Assembly: GCA_018657165.1 (NCBI GenBank)
Contig: JABHXS010000103.1
Location: forward strand, 1-12,858
Length of the DNA stretch: 12,858 nucleotides
From: Nitrosomonadales bacterium
Lineage (GTDB): Bacteria; Pseudomonadota; Gammaproteobacteria; Burkholderiales; Methylophilaceae
Reading direction: 5' to 3'
The position numbers and the translations under genes are program-made. This document shows positions 1-7,249 of this stretch, in pieces. Under the pieces are notes generated by a model, which saw nothing but the letters and a program-made list of their open reading frames with translations, searched no databases and was not told the DNA's origin. The stretch's first letter is position 1, and each line of letters starts with the position of its first letter.

Positions 1-3000
1 TGAAAATAATTTATTTATTGGCCCCAGAATTGGAACAATTTCTCCTTGGAGCTCAAGGGCCACTGATATTATCAAGAATTGTGGCATTAATATACTAAGG
101 ATAGAAAGGCTTAGTTTATTTAATTTAAAAACAAAATCTGATAATGGGATTTTAAAAAAAGAACTTCTACAAATTGGACAACTCATTTACGACAAAATGA
201 CAGATTCAATTTTTTTAGACCAGAATAATATAAAAGAACTTTTTATTCATAAAAAACCTTCAAAAATAAGCCATATCGATATTTTACGCGGTGGCATTAA
301 AGAGTTGCAAAATTTTAATTTTTCACAGGGTCTTGCTTTATCGGAAGAAGAAATTAATTACCTATTTAAGTACTTTAACTCAGAAAATAGAAATCCTACC
401 GATGCAGAGCTCATGATGTTTGCTCAAGCAAATTCTGAGCATTGTCGGCACAAAATCTTTAATGCTAATTGGGTTATCGAAGAAAAAATTCAAGAAAAAT
501 CACTATTTAAGATGATTAAGAATACACACGAACTGTCCCCTCAAAAAACAGTTGTTGCATATTCTGATAATTCTTCAATTATAGAAGGCTCGAAAATCAA
601 GCGATTTTACCCAAATGATAACGATTTATTTAAAGAAAATTTAGAATTAACACACTATCTTATGAAGGTGGAAACCCATAACCATCCAACGGCAATATCA
701 CCTTTCGCGGGAGCTGCAACAGGTGCCGGCGGAGAAATTAGAGATGAAGGGGCCACCGGAAGAGGGTCAAAACCAAAAGCAGGATTATCTGGATTCTCTG
801 TTTCAAATTTAAATATTCCAAATTTCACTCAACCTTGGGAAAAAAATCATATTGGCTTACCTAAAAGAATAGCTTCACCTTTAAAAATAATGATTGATGG
901 CCCAATCGGTGCAGCATCCTATAATAACGAATTTGGTAGGCCAAATATACTGGGTTACTTTCGTACACTTGAAGCTCATCATAATAATGAAAATTTCGGC
1001 TATCACAAGCCCATAATGCTTGCCGGTGGTGTTGGAAGCATCAGTGATACTCATACACACAAAAAACCTCTTTCTGAGGGGGATCTCCTTATACAGCTTG
1101 GTGGGCCAGCAATGCTTATTGGGTTAGGTGGTGGTGCTGCATCAAGTATGAATACAGGGTCGAATCAAGAAAATCTTGATTTTGCTTCTGTCCAAAGAGG
1201 TAATCCTGAATTACAAAGAAGAGCCCAAGAAGTTATCGATGCCTGTTGGCAATTAGGATCTAAAAATCCTATCTTAAGCATTCACGATGTAGGTGCTGGA
1301 GGTTTATCCAACGCTTTTCCAGAATTAATTCATGACGGTGGTGTTGGTGCCATCATGAATATACGAAAGATAGATAATGAAGAACTCGCAATGTCACCAA
1401 AAGAAATTTGGTCAAACGAAGCACAAGAGCGGTACGTGTTGGCTATTAAAAACGAAAGTCTTAAGCGCTTTACTGCGCTTTGTGAAAAAGAGAGGTGTCC
1501 TTTTGCCGTTATTGGAGAAGCAAAAAAACAAAAAAAACTTACAGTAACTGACTCCCTACTCAAAGAGGATGTTATCAATATGAATCTTGATGTATTGCTT
1601 GGCAACCCCCCAAAACTTAAAAAAAATATTAAAAAACCAGCTGATACCAATCACTTAGACTTTAATATTGATGAAAATAACCTTATTGAAGCCATCACTA
1701 AAGTTCTTCATTTCCCAAGCGTTGCAAGTAAAAATTTCCTTATTACCATTGCGGATCGTTCTGTTACAGGTTTAGTTGCAAGAGATCAAATGGTAGGTCC
1801 GTGGCAAGTGCCAGTGTCTGATGTTGGAGTAACAAAAACTGCATTTAATTCTTTAACAGGCGAGGCAATGGCGATTGGAGAAAGAGCGCCTATTGCAATC
1901 ACTAATGCCGCTGCATCTGCGCGAATGGCAGTATCTGAAGCAATTACAAATATTGCAGCAAGTGCAATAAAAAATATAAATCTCATTAAGCTGTCAGCTA
2001 ACTGGATGGCGGCTTCAGGGGAGAATAATAGAGATTATGAATTATTTGAAGCTGTCAAAGCTGTCGGTATGGAGTTATGTCCAAAATTGGGAATAAGCAT
2101 TCCTGTAGGTAAAGATTCCATGTCAATGCAAACTACCTGGAATGATAAAAGTTTAAAGACCGTTACGTCGCCACTCTCACTCATAGTTTCATCTTTCAGT
2201 GAAACTTATGATATCAATAAAACACTTACGCCTCAGCTTAGCTCAATAGAAAAAAGCTCATTAATATTGATTGATCTTGGAAACAATAAAAACAGAATGG
2301 GAGGCTCCTGTTTTAATAGTGTAAACAATATCACTGGTGGAACTGTGCCCGACTTAGACGATCCAAAATTAATTAAAAATTTCTTTAAAGGCATTCAATG
2401 CTTAAACAAAAAAAATAAAATTCTTGCGTACCATGATCGCTCTGATGGTGGGGTTATTACTACGATTCTGGAAATGGCTTTTGCTGGACACTGCGGCTTT
2501 GATTTAAATTTAAAAGCAGGAGATGCAAGTCTTGAATTTTTATTCAACGAAGAGCTGGGTGCAGTTATACAGGTTTTAAATGATGACGTTACTGAAGTTT
2601 TAAATTATATTAATGATAAATTAATGCTCATAGCAAGGGTTATAGCAACTCCACATGAAGATCAGTCTATAAATATTTATACCGAATCAAATTTAATTGC
2701 TGAAAGTTCACGAGGGAAATTACAACAGGAATGGGCAGAAACAAGCTATAAAATACAATCTATTCGTGATAACCCAAAAACTGCAAAAGAGGAATTTGAT
2801 TTAATTCTGGATGATACCTATCAAGGGATACAACCAAAAATCAATTTTGATATTCCAAAAGGCGTAAATATAAAAAAAACAAAGCCAAAGGTTGCTATTT
2901 TAAGAGAGCAAGGCATCAATGGTCAAAATGAAATGGCTGCAGCTTTTAATTATGCAGGCTTTGACGCTTTTGATGTTCATATGTCAGAAATTAGCAATGG

Positions 3001-3649
3001 AAATAAAAATTTAAATGAATTTCAAGCGTTGGCAGCATGTGGAGGATTTTCTTATGGCGATGTTTTGGGGGCTGGAAGAGGATGGGCAAATTCCATATTA
3101 TTTAACGAGAAAGTTCGCCATGCATTTCAACTTTTTTTTGAGAGAAAAAATACAATTGCCTTGGGTGTATGTAACGGATGTCAAATGATGAGCCACATTA
3201 AAGAAATTATTCCAGGTACAGATTTATGGCCAAGATTCATAAAAAATGAATCTGAGCAATTTGAGGCAAGGTTTTTGTCAGTTGAGGTTAAAAAAAATAA
3301 TTCACTATTTTTTGATGGCATGTCAGGAAGTGTTATTCCAGTGGTTGTATCTCATGGAGAAGGAAGGGCTAGTTTTTCTGATGATAATAACCTAGCTCAA
3401 ATAATAAAAACTAACCAAGTTACATTAGGCTTTCATGACAAAAATGGAACTTTATCCTACCCGAATAATCCTAATGGCAGCGCCAAAAATATTACAGGTG
3501 TATCAAGTGACAATGGTAGATTTACTATCATGATGCCCCACCCTGAAAGGGTTTTTAGAACCGATCAAAACTCATGGCATCCAAAAAATTGGAAAGAATT
3601 TGGTCCTTGGTATAGAATGTTCGCCAACGCCAGTAAACACTTTAATTAA
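1..3649 (+). CDS. purL: Phosphoribosylformylglycinamidine synthase, one-piece PurL (5' end outside window)
   Basis: Converts FGAR, glutamine and ATP to FGAM, the fourth step of de novo purine synthesis, in the cytoplasm. The frame is open from base 2 with no stop, and the residues before the ATG at 197 carry the family motif GTISPWSS, so that ATG is internal and the true start lies to the left. About 1215 residues are visible. Matching the catalytic residues to the E. coli enzyme (1295 residues, recalled) suggests about 80 residues are missing. Order seen: end of the N-terminal domain, linker with SEHCRHK, first synthetase half with ETHNHP (HNH at visible residues 226-228) and GGGAASSM, second synthetase half, then the glutamine amidotransferase domain from about base 2880. 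That domain has the nucleophile Cys in GVCNGC (codon 3170) and His/Glu in MPHPER (codons 3539 and 3545). All active-site residues are present. An ankyrin gene follows after 16 bases, probably on the same transcript. Confidence 0.97.
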   Translation, partial: ENNLFIGPRIGTISPWSSRATDIIKNCGINILRIERLSLFNLKTKSDNGILKKELLQIGQLIYDKMTDSIFLDQNNIKELFIHKKPSKISHIDILRGGIKELQNFNFSQGLALSEEEINYLFKYFNSENRNPTDAELMMFAQANSEHCRHKIFNANWVIEEKIQEKSLFKMIKNTHELSPQKTVVAYSDNSSIIEGSKIKRFYPNDNDLFKENLELTHYLMKVETHNHPTAISPFAGAATGAGGEIRDEGATGRGSKPKAGLSGFSVSNLNIPNFTQPWEKNHIGLPKRIASPLKIMIDGPIGAASYNNEFGRPNILGYFRTLEAHHNNENFGYHKPIMLAGGVGSISDTHTHKKPLSEGDLLIQLGGPAMLIGLGGGAASSMNTGSNQENLDFASVQRGNPELQRRAQEVIDACWQLGSKNPILSIHDVGAGGLSNAFPELIHDGGVGAIMNIRKIDNEELAMSPKEIWSNEAQERYVLAIKNESLKRFTALCEKERCPFAVIGEAKKQKKLTVTDSLLKEDVINMNLDVLLGNPPKLKKNIKKPADTNHLDFNIDENNLIEAITKVLHFPSVASKNFLITIADRSVTGLVARDQMVGPWQVPVSDVGVTKTAFNSLTGEAMAIGERAPIAITNAAASARMAVSEAITNIAASAIKNINLIKLSANWMAASGENNRDYELFEAVKAVGMELCPKLGISIPVGKDSMSMQTTWNDKSLKTVTSPLSLIVSSFSETYDINKTLTPQLSSIEKSSLILIDLGNNKNRMGGSCFNSVNNITGGTVPDLDDPKLIKNFFKGIQCLNKKNKILAYHDRSDGGVITTILEMAFAGHCGFDLNLKAGDASLEFLFNEELGAVIQVLNDDVTEVLNYINDKLMLIARVIATPHEDQSINIYTESNLIAESSRGKLQQEWAETSYKIQSIRDNPKTAKEEFDLILDDTYQGIQPKINFDIPKGVNIKKTKPKVAILREQGINGQNEMAAAFNYAGFDAFDVHMSEISNGNKNLNEFQALAACGGFSYGDVLGAGRGWANSILFNEKVRHAFQLFFERKNTIALGVCNGCQMMSHIKEIIPGTDLWPRFIKNESEQFEARFLSVEVKKNNSLFFDGMSGSVIPVVVSHGEGRASFSDDNNLAQIIKTNQVTLGFHDKNGTLSYPNNPNGSAKNITGVSSDNGRFTIMMPHPERVFRTDQNSWHPKNWKEFGPWYRMFANASKHFN

Positions 3650-3665
3650 TACATAGGAATAAATT

Positions 3666-4157
3666 ATGAAATCGATGAAATTTTTAGTTGCTTTGTGTAC
3701 ATTAGTATTTTCTTCATTAACTTTTGCACTGAATGACGACCAAGAAATGGAGTTTACAGGCGCTGTTGGGGCTGGAGATATTAAAACCGTAAAGATGTAT
3801 GTGGAATCAATGAACCTTAATCTTGAGGATGCTTATTTTGCATGGACACCACTTCTAATGGCGGCGGCAAAAAATCAACAAGAGGTTTTAGAGTATCTTG
3901 TTAAAAAGGGCGCAAACATAAATTATGTTCATCCTGTTACACGCTGGAATGCATTTATACATGCAGCTTTTAATAATAACAAAAAAATGGTGCTATTTTT
4001 ATCTGAGAATGGCATAGACATACAAAAAAAACTTAAGGGTGAAGTATCCTTAATATTTGCGATGAAAGATCAGGGTAATGATGAGATGGCTGAGTATTTA
4101 TTATCTCTTGGTGTATTAGATGATGGATGCAACCCTTCAAAAGATGTGTGTTTCTAA
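3666..4157 (+). CDS. Small exported ankyrin-repeat protein
   Basis: A 163-residue protein of unknown role. Residues 1-21 look like a Sec signal peptide: MKSMK n-region, hydrophobic core FLVALCTLVF, and a likely cut after T19-F20-A21, so the mature protein should be periplasmic. Ankyrin-type helix pairs follow at about 26-57 (degenerate cap), 58-91 (WTPLLMAAAKN...LVKKGANIN), 93-125 and 126-151. The tail holds two cysteines (C155 and C162) that could form a disulfide after export. An AGGA at 3655-3658 sits 7 bases before the ATG; an in-frame ATG three codons on is a less well spaced alternative. It lies 16 bases after purL and just before a strong terminator, so it is most likely the last gene of the purL transcript. 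Ankyrin repeats bind proteins, so a partner-binding role in the periplasm is inferred; no catalytic motif is visible. Confidence 0.85.
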   Translation: MKSMKFLVALCTLVFSSLTFALNDDQEMEFTGAVGAGDIKTVKMYVESMNLNLEDAYFAWTPLLMAAAKNQQEVLEYLVKKGANINYVHPVTRWNAFIHAAFNNNKKMVLFLSENGIDIQKKLKGEVSLIFAMKDQGNDEMAEYLLSLGVLDDGCNPSKDVCF

Positions 4158-4176
4158 GAATTAAATATTTAAAATA

Positions 4177-4210
4177 AAAAAAATAGCGTAGTAAACTGCG
4201 CTATTTTTTT
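4177..4210 (+). terminator. Intrinsic terminator after purL-ankyrin unit
   Basis: A 15-bp hairpin with a TAAA loop at 4192-4195. Left arm 4177-4191 pairs with right arm 4196-4210; the only non-Watson-Crick pair is the T-G wobble at 4189/4198. The core is ATAGCG/CGCTAT. Seven A residues form the base of the left arm and seven T residues the end of the right arm, so it can act as a rho-independent terminator on either strand. It starts 20 bases after the ankyrin stop codon and separates that unit from the sucC promoter. Confidence 0.9.
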
Positions 4211-4211
4211 A

Positions 4212-4240
4212 TCTACAAGCCTATAAGGTTCTGATATCAT
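4212..4240 (+). promoter_or_regulatory. Probable sigma-70 extended -10 promoter for the sucC operon
   Basis: TCTACA (4/6 to the -35 consensus) at 4212-4217, a 17-base spacer, then TATCAT (5/6 to the -10 consensus) at 4235-4240, preceded by TG one base upstream (4232-4233), which makes an extended -10. Transcription would begin near 4247, leaving a leader of about 18 bases before the sucC ATG. It follows the terminator directly and is the only gap of any size in the window, so this is where the downstream five-gene unit should start. Found by eye; in AT-rich DNA chance matches are common. Confidence 0.6.
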
Positions 4241-4264
4241 GTAACTTTCCAAGATTAAAGCCCA

Positions 4265-5428
4265 ATGAATTTACACGAATATCAATCAAAAAAGTTACTT
4301 AAATCTTATCAGATTGATATTCCTAATGGTCAAATTATAAGCTCACAAATACCAGATAGCATTAAATTACATTTAAAGAAAAATACAGCTTTTGTTTTTA
4401 AATCTCAAATTCATGCTGGAGGTAGAGGCAAATCAGGAGGAGTAGAGTTAATTAACAACCTAAAAGATGCAGAGGATTTTATTTCTAATCAACTTGGTTC
4501 AAAGCTCAAAACCTATCAAAATTTACCCCACGGCCAACCCGTTAACAAAATCCTTGTCGAAGAAAAAATAGCAATAGAAAGAGAGCTTTACTTTTCTATA
4601 CTTATAGATAGGCAAACTGAGTCCATTATCATTCTTTGCTCAACTGAAGGCGGGACAGAGATTGAAGATACCGCAAAAAAAAATGAAAATCTAATTTTTA
4701 AAGAATATATAAGTGTGGGTGAATTTCCAACAGAGCAACAAATTAATAATCTGTCGAAAAAACTAAAGATTTCTATTGAAACATATCTTGAATTTAAAAA
4801 CTTTTTACAAAATGCATTCAAACTTTTTTTAGAAAAGGATTTATCACTGATGGAGGTTAACCCTCTAATTATTTCTAAAAACAATAAAATAGTTGCTCTC
4901 GATTGCAAAATATCCTTGGATGATAATGCCCTTTTTAAGCATGAAACCCTAAGGGATAGTTTTGATTGGTCCCAGGTGGATGAAAAAGAAGCTGAAGCAC
5001 ATAGAGCTGGCCTTAACTATATCGCCCTAGAAGGCACAATAGGATGCATGGTAAATGGGGCGGGTCTGGCTATGGCGACCATGGATTTAATAAAACATTC
5101 AGGTGGGCTCCCAGCAAATTTTCTTGATGTTGGGGGAGGTGCATCTGCTGAAACTGTCAGTAAAGCATTTAAAATACTTTTATCAGATAAAAATGTGCGC
5201 GTAGTTTTAGTAAACATCTTTGGTGGAATCATGAGATGCGATCTAATAGCAGATGGTATTGTTTCCGCTATAAAGGATGTTGGTATAAAAATACCTATTG
5301 TAGTAAGGCTTGAAGGTACAAATGTTGAAATAGGTAAAAAAATCTTAGATCAAAGTAAACTTAATATTACCTCTGCAGATAGTTTGAGTGATGCAGCTAA
5401 ACAGGCAGTACTTTTTTCAAAGGCCTAA
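4265..5428 (+). CDS. sucC: Succinyl-CoA synthetase (ADP/GDP-forming), beta subunit
   Basis: With SucD, interconverts succinyl-CoA and succinate with gain or use of ATP/GTP; cytoplasmic TCA-cycle enzyme. The 387 residues match the usual length (388 in E. coli). The start MNLHEYQSK is the family N-terminus. An ATP-grasp domain follows, with GGRGKSGGV near residue 55, ERELYFSILIDR near 107, STEGGTEIED, and the metal-site region MEVNPLI. The C-terminal CoA-ligase domain carries NGAGLAMATMD, FLDVGGGA and NIFGGIMRCD. No Shine-Dalgarno sequence is seen before the ATG, although the reading start is clear by homology. An A9 run (4675-4683) lies in frame. It is the first gene of the five-gene unit, and sucD begins one base after its stop. 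The paralogue malate-CoA ligase was considered and judged less likely. Confidence 0.97.
   Translation: MNLHEYQSKKLLKSYQIDIPNGQIISSQIPDSIKLHLKKNTAFVFKSQIHAGGRGKSGGVELINNLKDAEDFISNQLGSKLKTYQNLPHGQPVNKILVEEKIAIERELYFSILIDRQTESIIILCSTEGGTEIEDTAKKNENLIFKEYISVGEFPTEQQINNLSKKLKISIETYLEFKNFLQNAFKLFLEKDLSLMEVNPLIISKNNKIVALDCKISLDDNALFKHETLRDSFDWSQVDEKEAEAHRAGLNYIALEGTIGCMVNGAGLAMATMDLIKHSGGLPANFLDVGGGASAETVSKAFKILLSDKNVRVVLVNIFGGIMRCDLIADGIVSAIKDVGIKIPIVVRLEGTNVEIGKKILDQSKLNITSADSLSDAAKQAVLFSKA
5419..5423 (+). promoter_or_regulatory. Ribosome binding site that sets the sucD TTG start
   Basis: AAAGG within the last codons of sucC, 6 bases before the TTG at 5430. The spacing suits the TTG. An ATG at 5388 lies upstream of this site and so cannot use it. 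Confidence 0.65.
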
Positions 5429-5429
5429 T

Positions 5430-6302
5430 TTGTCTATTTTAATAAATAAAAATACAAAAGTTATTTGCCAGGGCTTCACAGGGAGGCAGGGTACGTTTCA
5501 TAGCGAGCAATCAATTCAGTATGGAACAAAATTAGTCGGTGGGATTACACCAGGCAAAGGTGGACAAATCCATCTAGGTCTCCCAGTTTTTAACAGTGTG
5601 GAGGAAGCAAAAAAAGAAACAGATGCGGATGCAACTGTTATATACGTTCCACCAAAATTTGCTGCCAATTCTATCTTAGAGGCGAGTAATGCAGGTATAG
5701 AGATAATTGTTTGTATTACTGAGGGTATTCCAATATTAGAAATGTTAGAAGTAAAAAAAACAATTAAAGAAAATAAATCTATTTTAATTGGTCCTAATTG
5801 CCCAGGAATCATTACACCAGATGAATGCAAAATTGGCATTATGCCTGCAAATATTCACAAACGAGGAAAAATTGGCATTATTTCTAAGTCAGGAACATTG
5901 ACATATGAGGCTGTCCATCAAACAACATCAATTGGATATGGGCAATCAACATGTATAGGTATTGGTGGAGACCCCATCAAAGGCATTAACTTCATAGAGT
6001 GCCTTAGTATGTTTGAGAAGGACCCTGAAACCGAAGGTATTATTCTTGTTGGGGAGATAGGTGGTACAGACGAAGAATTAGCAGCAGAATATATCAAAAA
6101 TAAAATTAAAAAGCCTGTAGTTGCTTATATTGCAGGGGTCACTGCTCCTGCAGGAAAAAGAATGGGGCATGCAGGTGCGATTATTTCTGGTAATTCCGGA
6201 ACTGCAATAAGTAAAATAGATGCACTAGAAAAAGCAGGGGTTTTAATTGCTCACTCACCGGCTCAAATGGGAGACGCTATGAGGGAAGCCCTGGGTAACT
6301 AA
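5430..6302 (+). CDS. sucD: Succinyl-CoA synthetase, alpha subunit (TTG start)
   Basis: Alpha subunit of the SucCD enzyme; binds CoA and carries the phosphohistidine. Starting at TTG 5430 gives MSILINKNTKV, the family N-terminus, and 290 residues (289 in E. coli). Starting at the in-frame ATG 5388 would add 14 unrelated residues and overlap sucC by 41 bases, so I reject it. CoA-binding Rossmann domain: GFTGRQGTFHSEQ near residue 15, GGITPGKGG and CITEGIP. Ligase domain: GPNCPGIITP, SKSGTLTYEA, GIGGDP, GEIGGTDEE, then GKRMGHAGAI with the phosphorylated histidine at residue 247 (His246 in E. coli). Nothing essential is missing. It is one base from sucC and two bases from the next gene, so translation is probably coupled on both sides. 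Confidence 0.96.
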   Translation: MSILINKNTKVICQGFTGRQGTFHSEQSIQYGTKLVGGITPGKGGQIHLGLPVFNSVEEAKKETDADATVIYVPPKFAANSILEASNAGIEIIVCITEGIPILEMLEVKKTIKENKSILIGPNCPGIITPDECKIGIMPANIHKRGKIGIISKSGTLTYEAVHQTTSIGYGQSTCIGIGGDPIKGINFIECLSMFEKDPETEGIILVGEIGGTDEELAAEYIKNKIKKPVVAYIAGVTAPAGKRMGHAGAIISGNSGTAISKIDALEKAGVLIAHSPAQMGDAMREALGN

Positions 6303-6304
6303 TA

Positions 6305-7246
6305 ATGAAAATTATCATTAGTATTTTGTTATATATTTGTATCTTATTTTCTTATTCAATTAAATCAGAGGACATCCCTTACCTTCTAACCGCCTCATCT
6401 AAAGGGGATATTGAATCAGTCAAAGCAATTATAGAAAGTGGAGGCAATGCTAATACTGAAGATGGAAACAAAGTAACAGCCCTCATGTATGCCTCAAGAA
6501 AAAATCAAGTAGAAGTAGCAAAATATTTATTATCAAAAGGTGCCAAGGTAAATAAACAAGAATTGGATGGCTGGACTGCGCTGATGTACGCATCTAAAAA
6601 TAATTACAGTGACATTGTTAAACTCCTAATCGATAATGATGCTGATCTAACAATCACCGACCCAGATGGTTGGACTGCCTATGGTCTGGCAGCAACATCA
6701 GGGAATTATCAAACACTTGACCTTCTTATTAAAAAAGGAGTAAATCCAAATACAAGAAACTCATCTTCCATTACTGTATTAATGCTCGCATGTAAAAGTG
6801 GAAATGTACCTACCCTAAAAATATTAATAAAAAATGGGGCATTACTTAATCTTAAAGACAAATTTGGTAAATCAGCACTAGTTTATTGTGTTAACAAAGA
6901 TCAAATTGAAGCAACTGAATTTTTGTTAATACATCAGCCTGACGTTGACTCACTTGATAAATTTGAATGGACACCATTGATGTGGGCAGTAAAAAAAGAT
7001 TATATTGAAATGATTAAGCTATTAGTTAAACATAAAGCCAATATCAATCATAAGGACGATGAAGGCACCCCTATTATTCAATATGCCGTTGAAAATGAAT
7101 CTGTTGAAGTGGTTAAATTTTTGATTGAAAAAGGTGTTGATATAAATGTCACTGATCAATATGGTCTCTCACCACTCGTTTATGCTCTGAAAACTAAAAA
7201 TAAAGCGATAGTAGATTTAATTAGATCAGCAGGTGGTGAATACTAA
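6305..7246 (+). CDS. Exported or membrane-anchored ankyrin-repeat protein, about nine repeats
   Basis: A 313-residue protein made almost wholly of ankyrin repeats. The N-terminus (MK, then hydrophobic residues 3-19) is a signal peptide or single anchor; a cut after S18 or S21 is possible but weak. C12 lacks a lipobox, so a lipoprotein is unlikely. Repeats start at about residues 23 (cap), 55, 88, 121, 154, 187, 220, 253 and 286 (cap), with a 33-residue period and the usual TALMYAS / LLIxxGAdvN pattern. Repeats 2 and 3 share TALMYAS with different codons, so that duplication is not recent. No other domain is seen. Its ATG is 2 bases after the sucD stop and nadE follows 3 bases after its own stop, so it sits inside the unit. 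Function unknown; periplasmic protein binding is inferred from fold and signal. It resembles the smaller ankyrin protein at 3666-4157 in overall plan. Confidence 0.88.
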   Translation: MKIIISILLYICILFSYSIKSEDIPYLLTASSKGDIESVKAIIESGGNANTEDGNKVTALMYASRKNQVEVAKYLLSKGAKVNKQELDGWTALMYASKNNYSDIVKLLIDNDADLTITDPDGWTAYGLAATSGNYQTLDLLIKKGVNPNTRNSSSITVLMLACKSGNVPTLKILIKNGALLNLKDKFGKSALVYCVNKDQIEATEFLLIHQPDVDSLDKFEWTPLMWAVKKDYIEMIKLLVKHKANINHKDDEGTPIIQYAVENESVEVVKFLIEKGVDINVTDQYGLSPLVYALKTKNKAIVDLIRSAGGEY

Positions 7247-7249
7247 CTT

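Noticed and set aside
1330..1986. Open frames on the minus strand inside purL (106 and 66 residues)
   Set aside because: They lie opposite well-conserved purL domains, have no ribosome site or recognisable motif, and are low-complexity shadows of the real codons.
4265..6302. sucCD could be malate-CoA ligase (mtkAB) of the serine cycle
   Set aside because: NIFGGIMRCD in the beta subunit and the CITEGIP, GPNCPGI and C-terminal GHAGAIISG features of the alpha subunit fit succinyl-CoA synthetase better, and no serine-cycle gene is nearby. A tree with both families would settle it.
6479..6600. Near-repeat coding TALMYAS twice
   Set aside because: Part of the 33-residue ankyrin period; codons differ between copies, so it is neither a recent duplication nor a DNA-level repeat.
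3666..7246. Ankyrin proteins as host-targeted effectors or a toxin system
   Set aside because: Both have Sec-type N-termini, lie among housekeeping genes, and have no secretion-system, toxin or immunity gene beside them.
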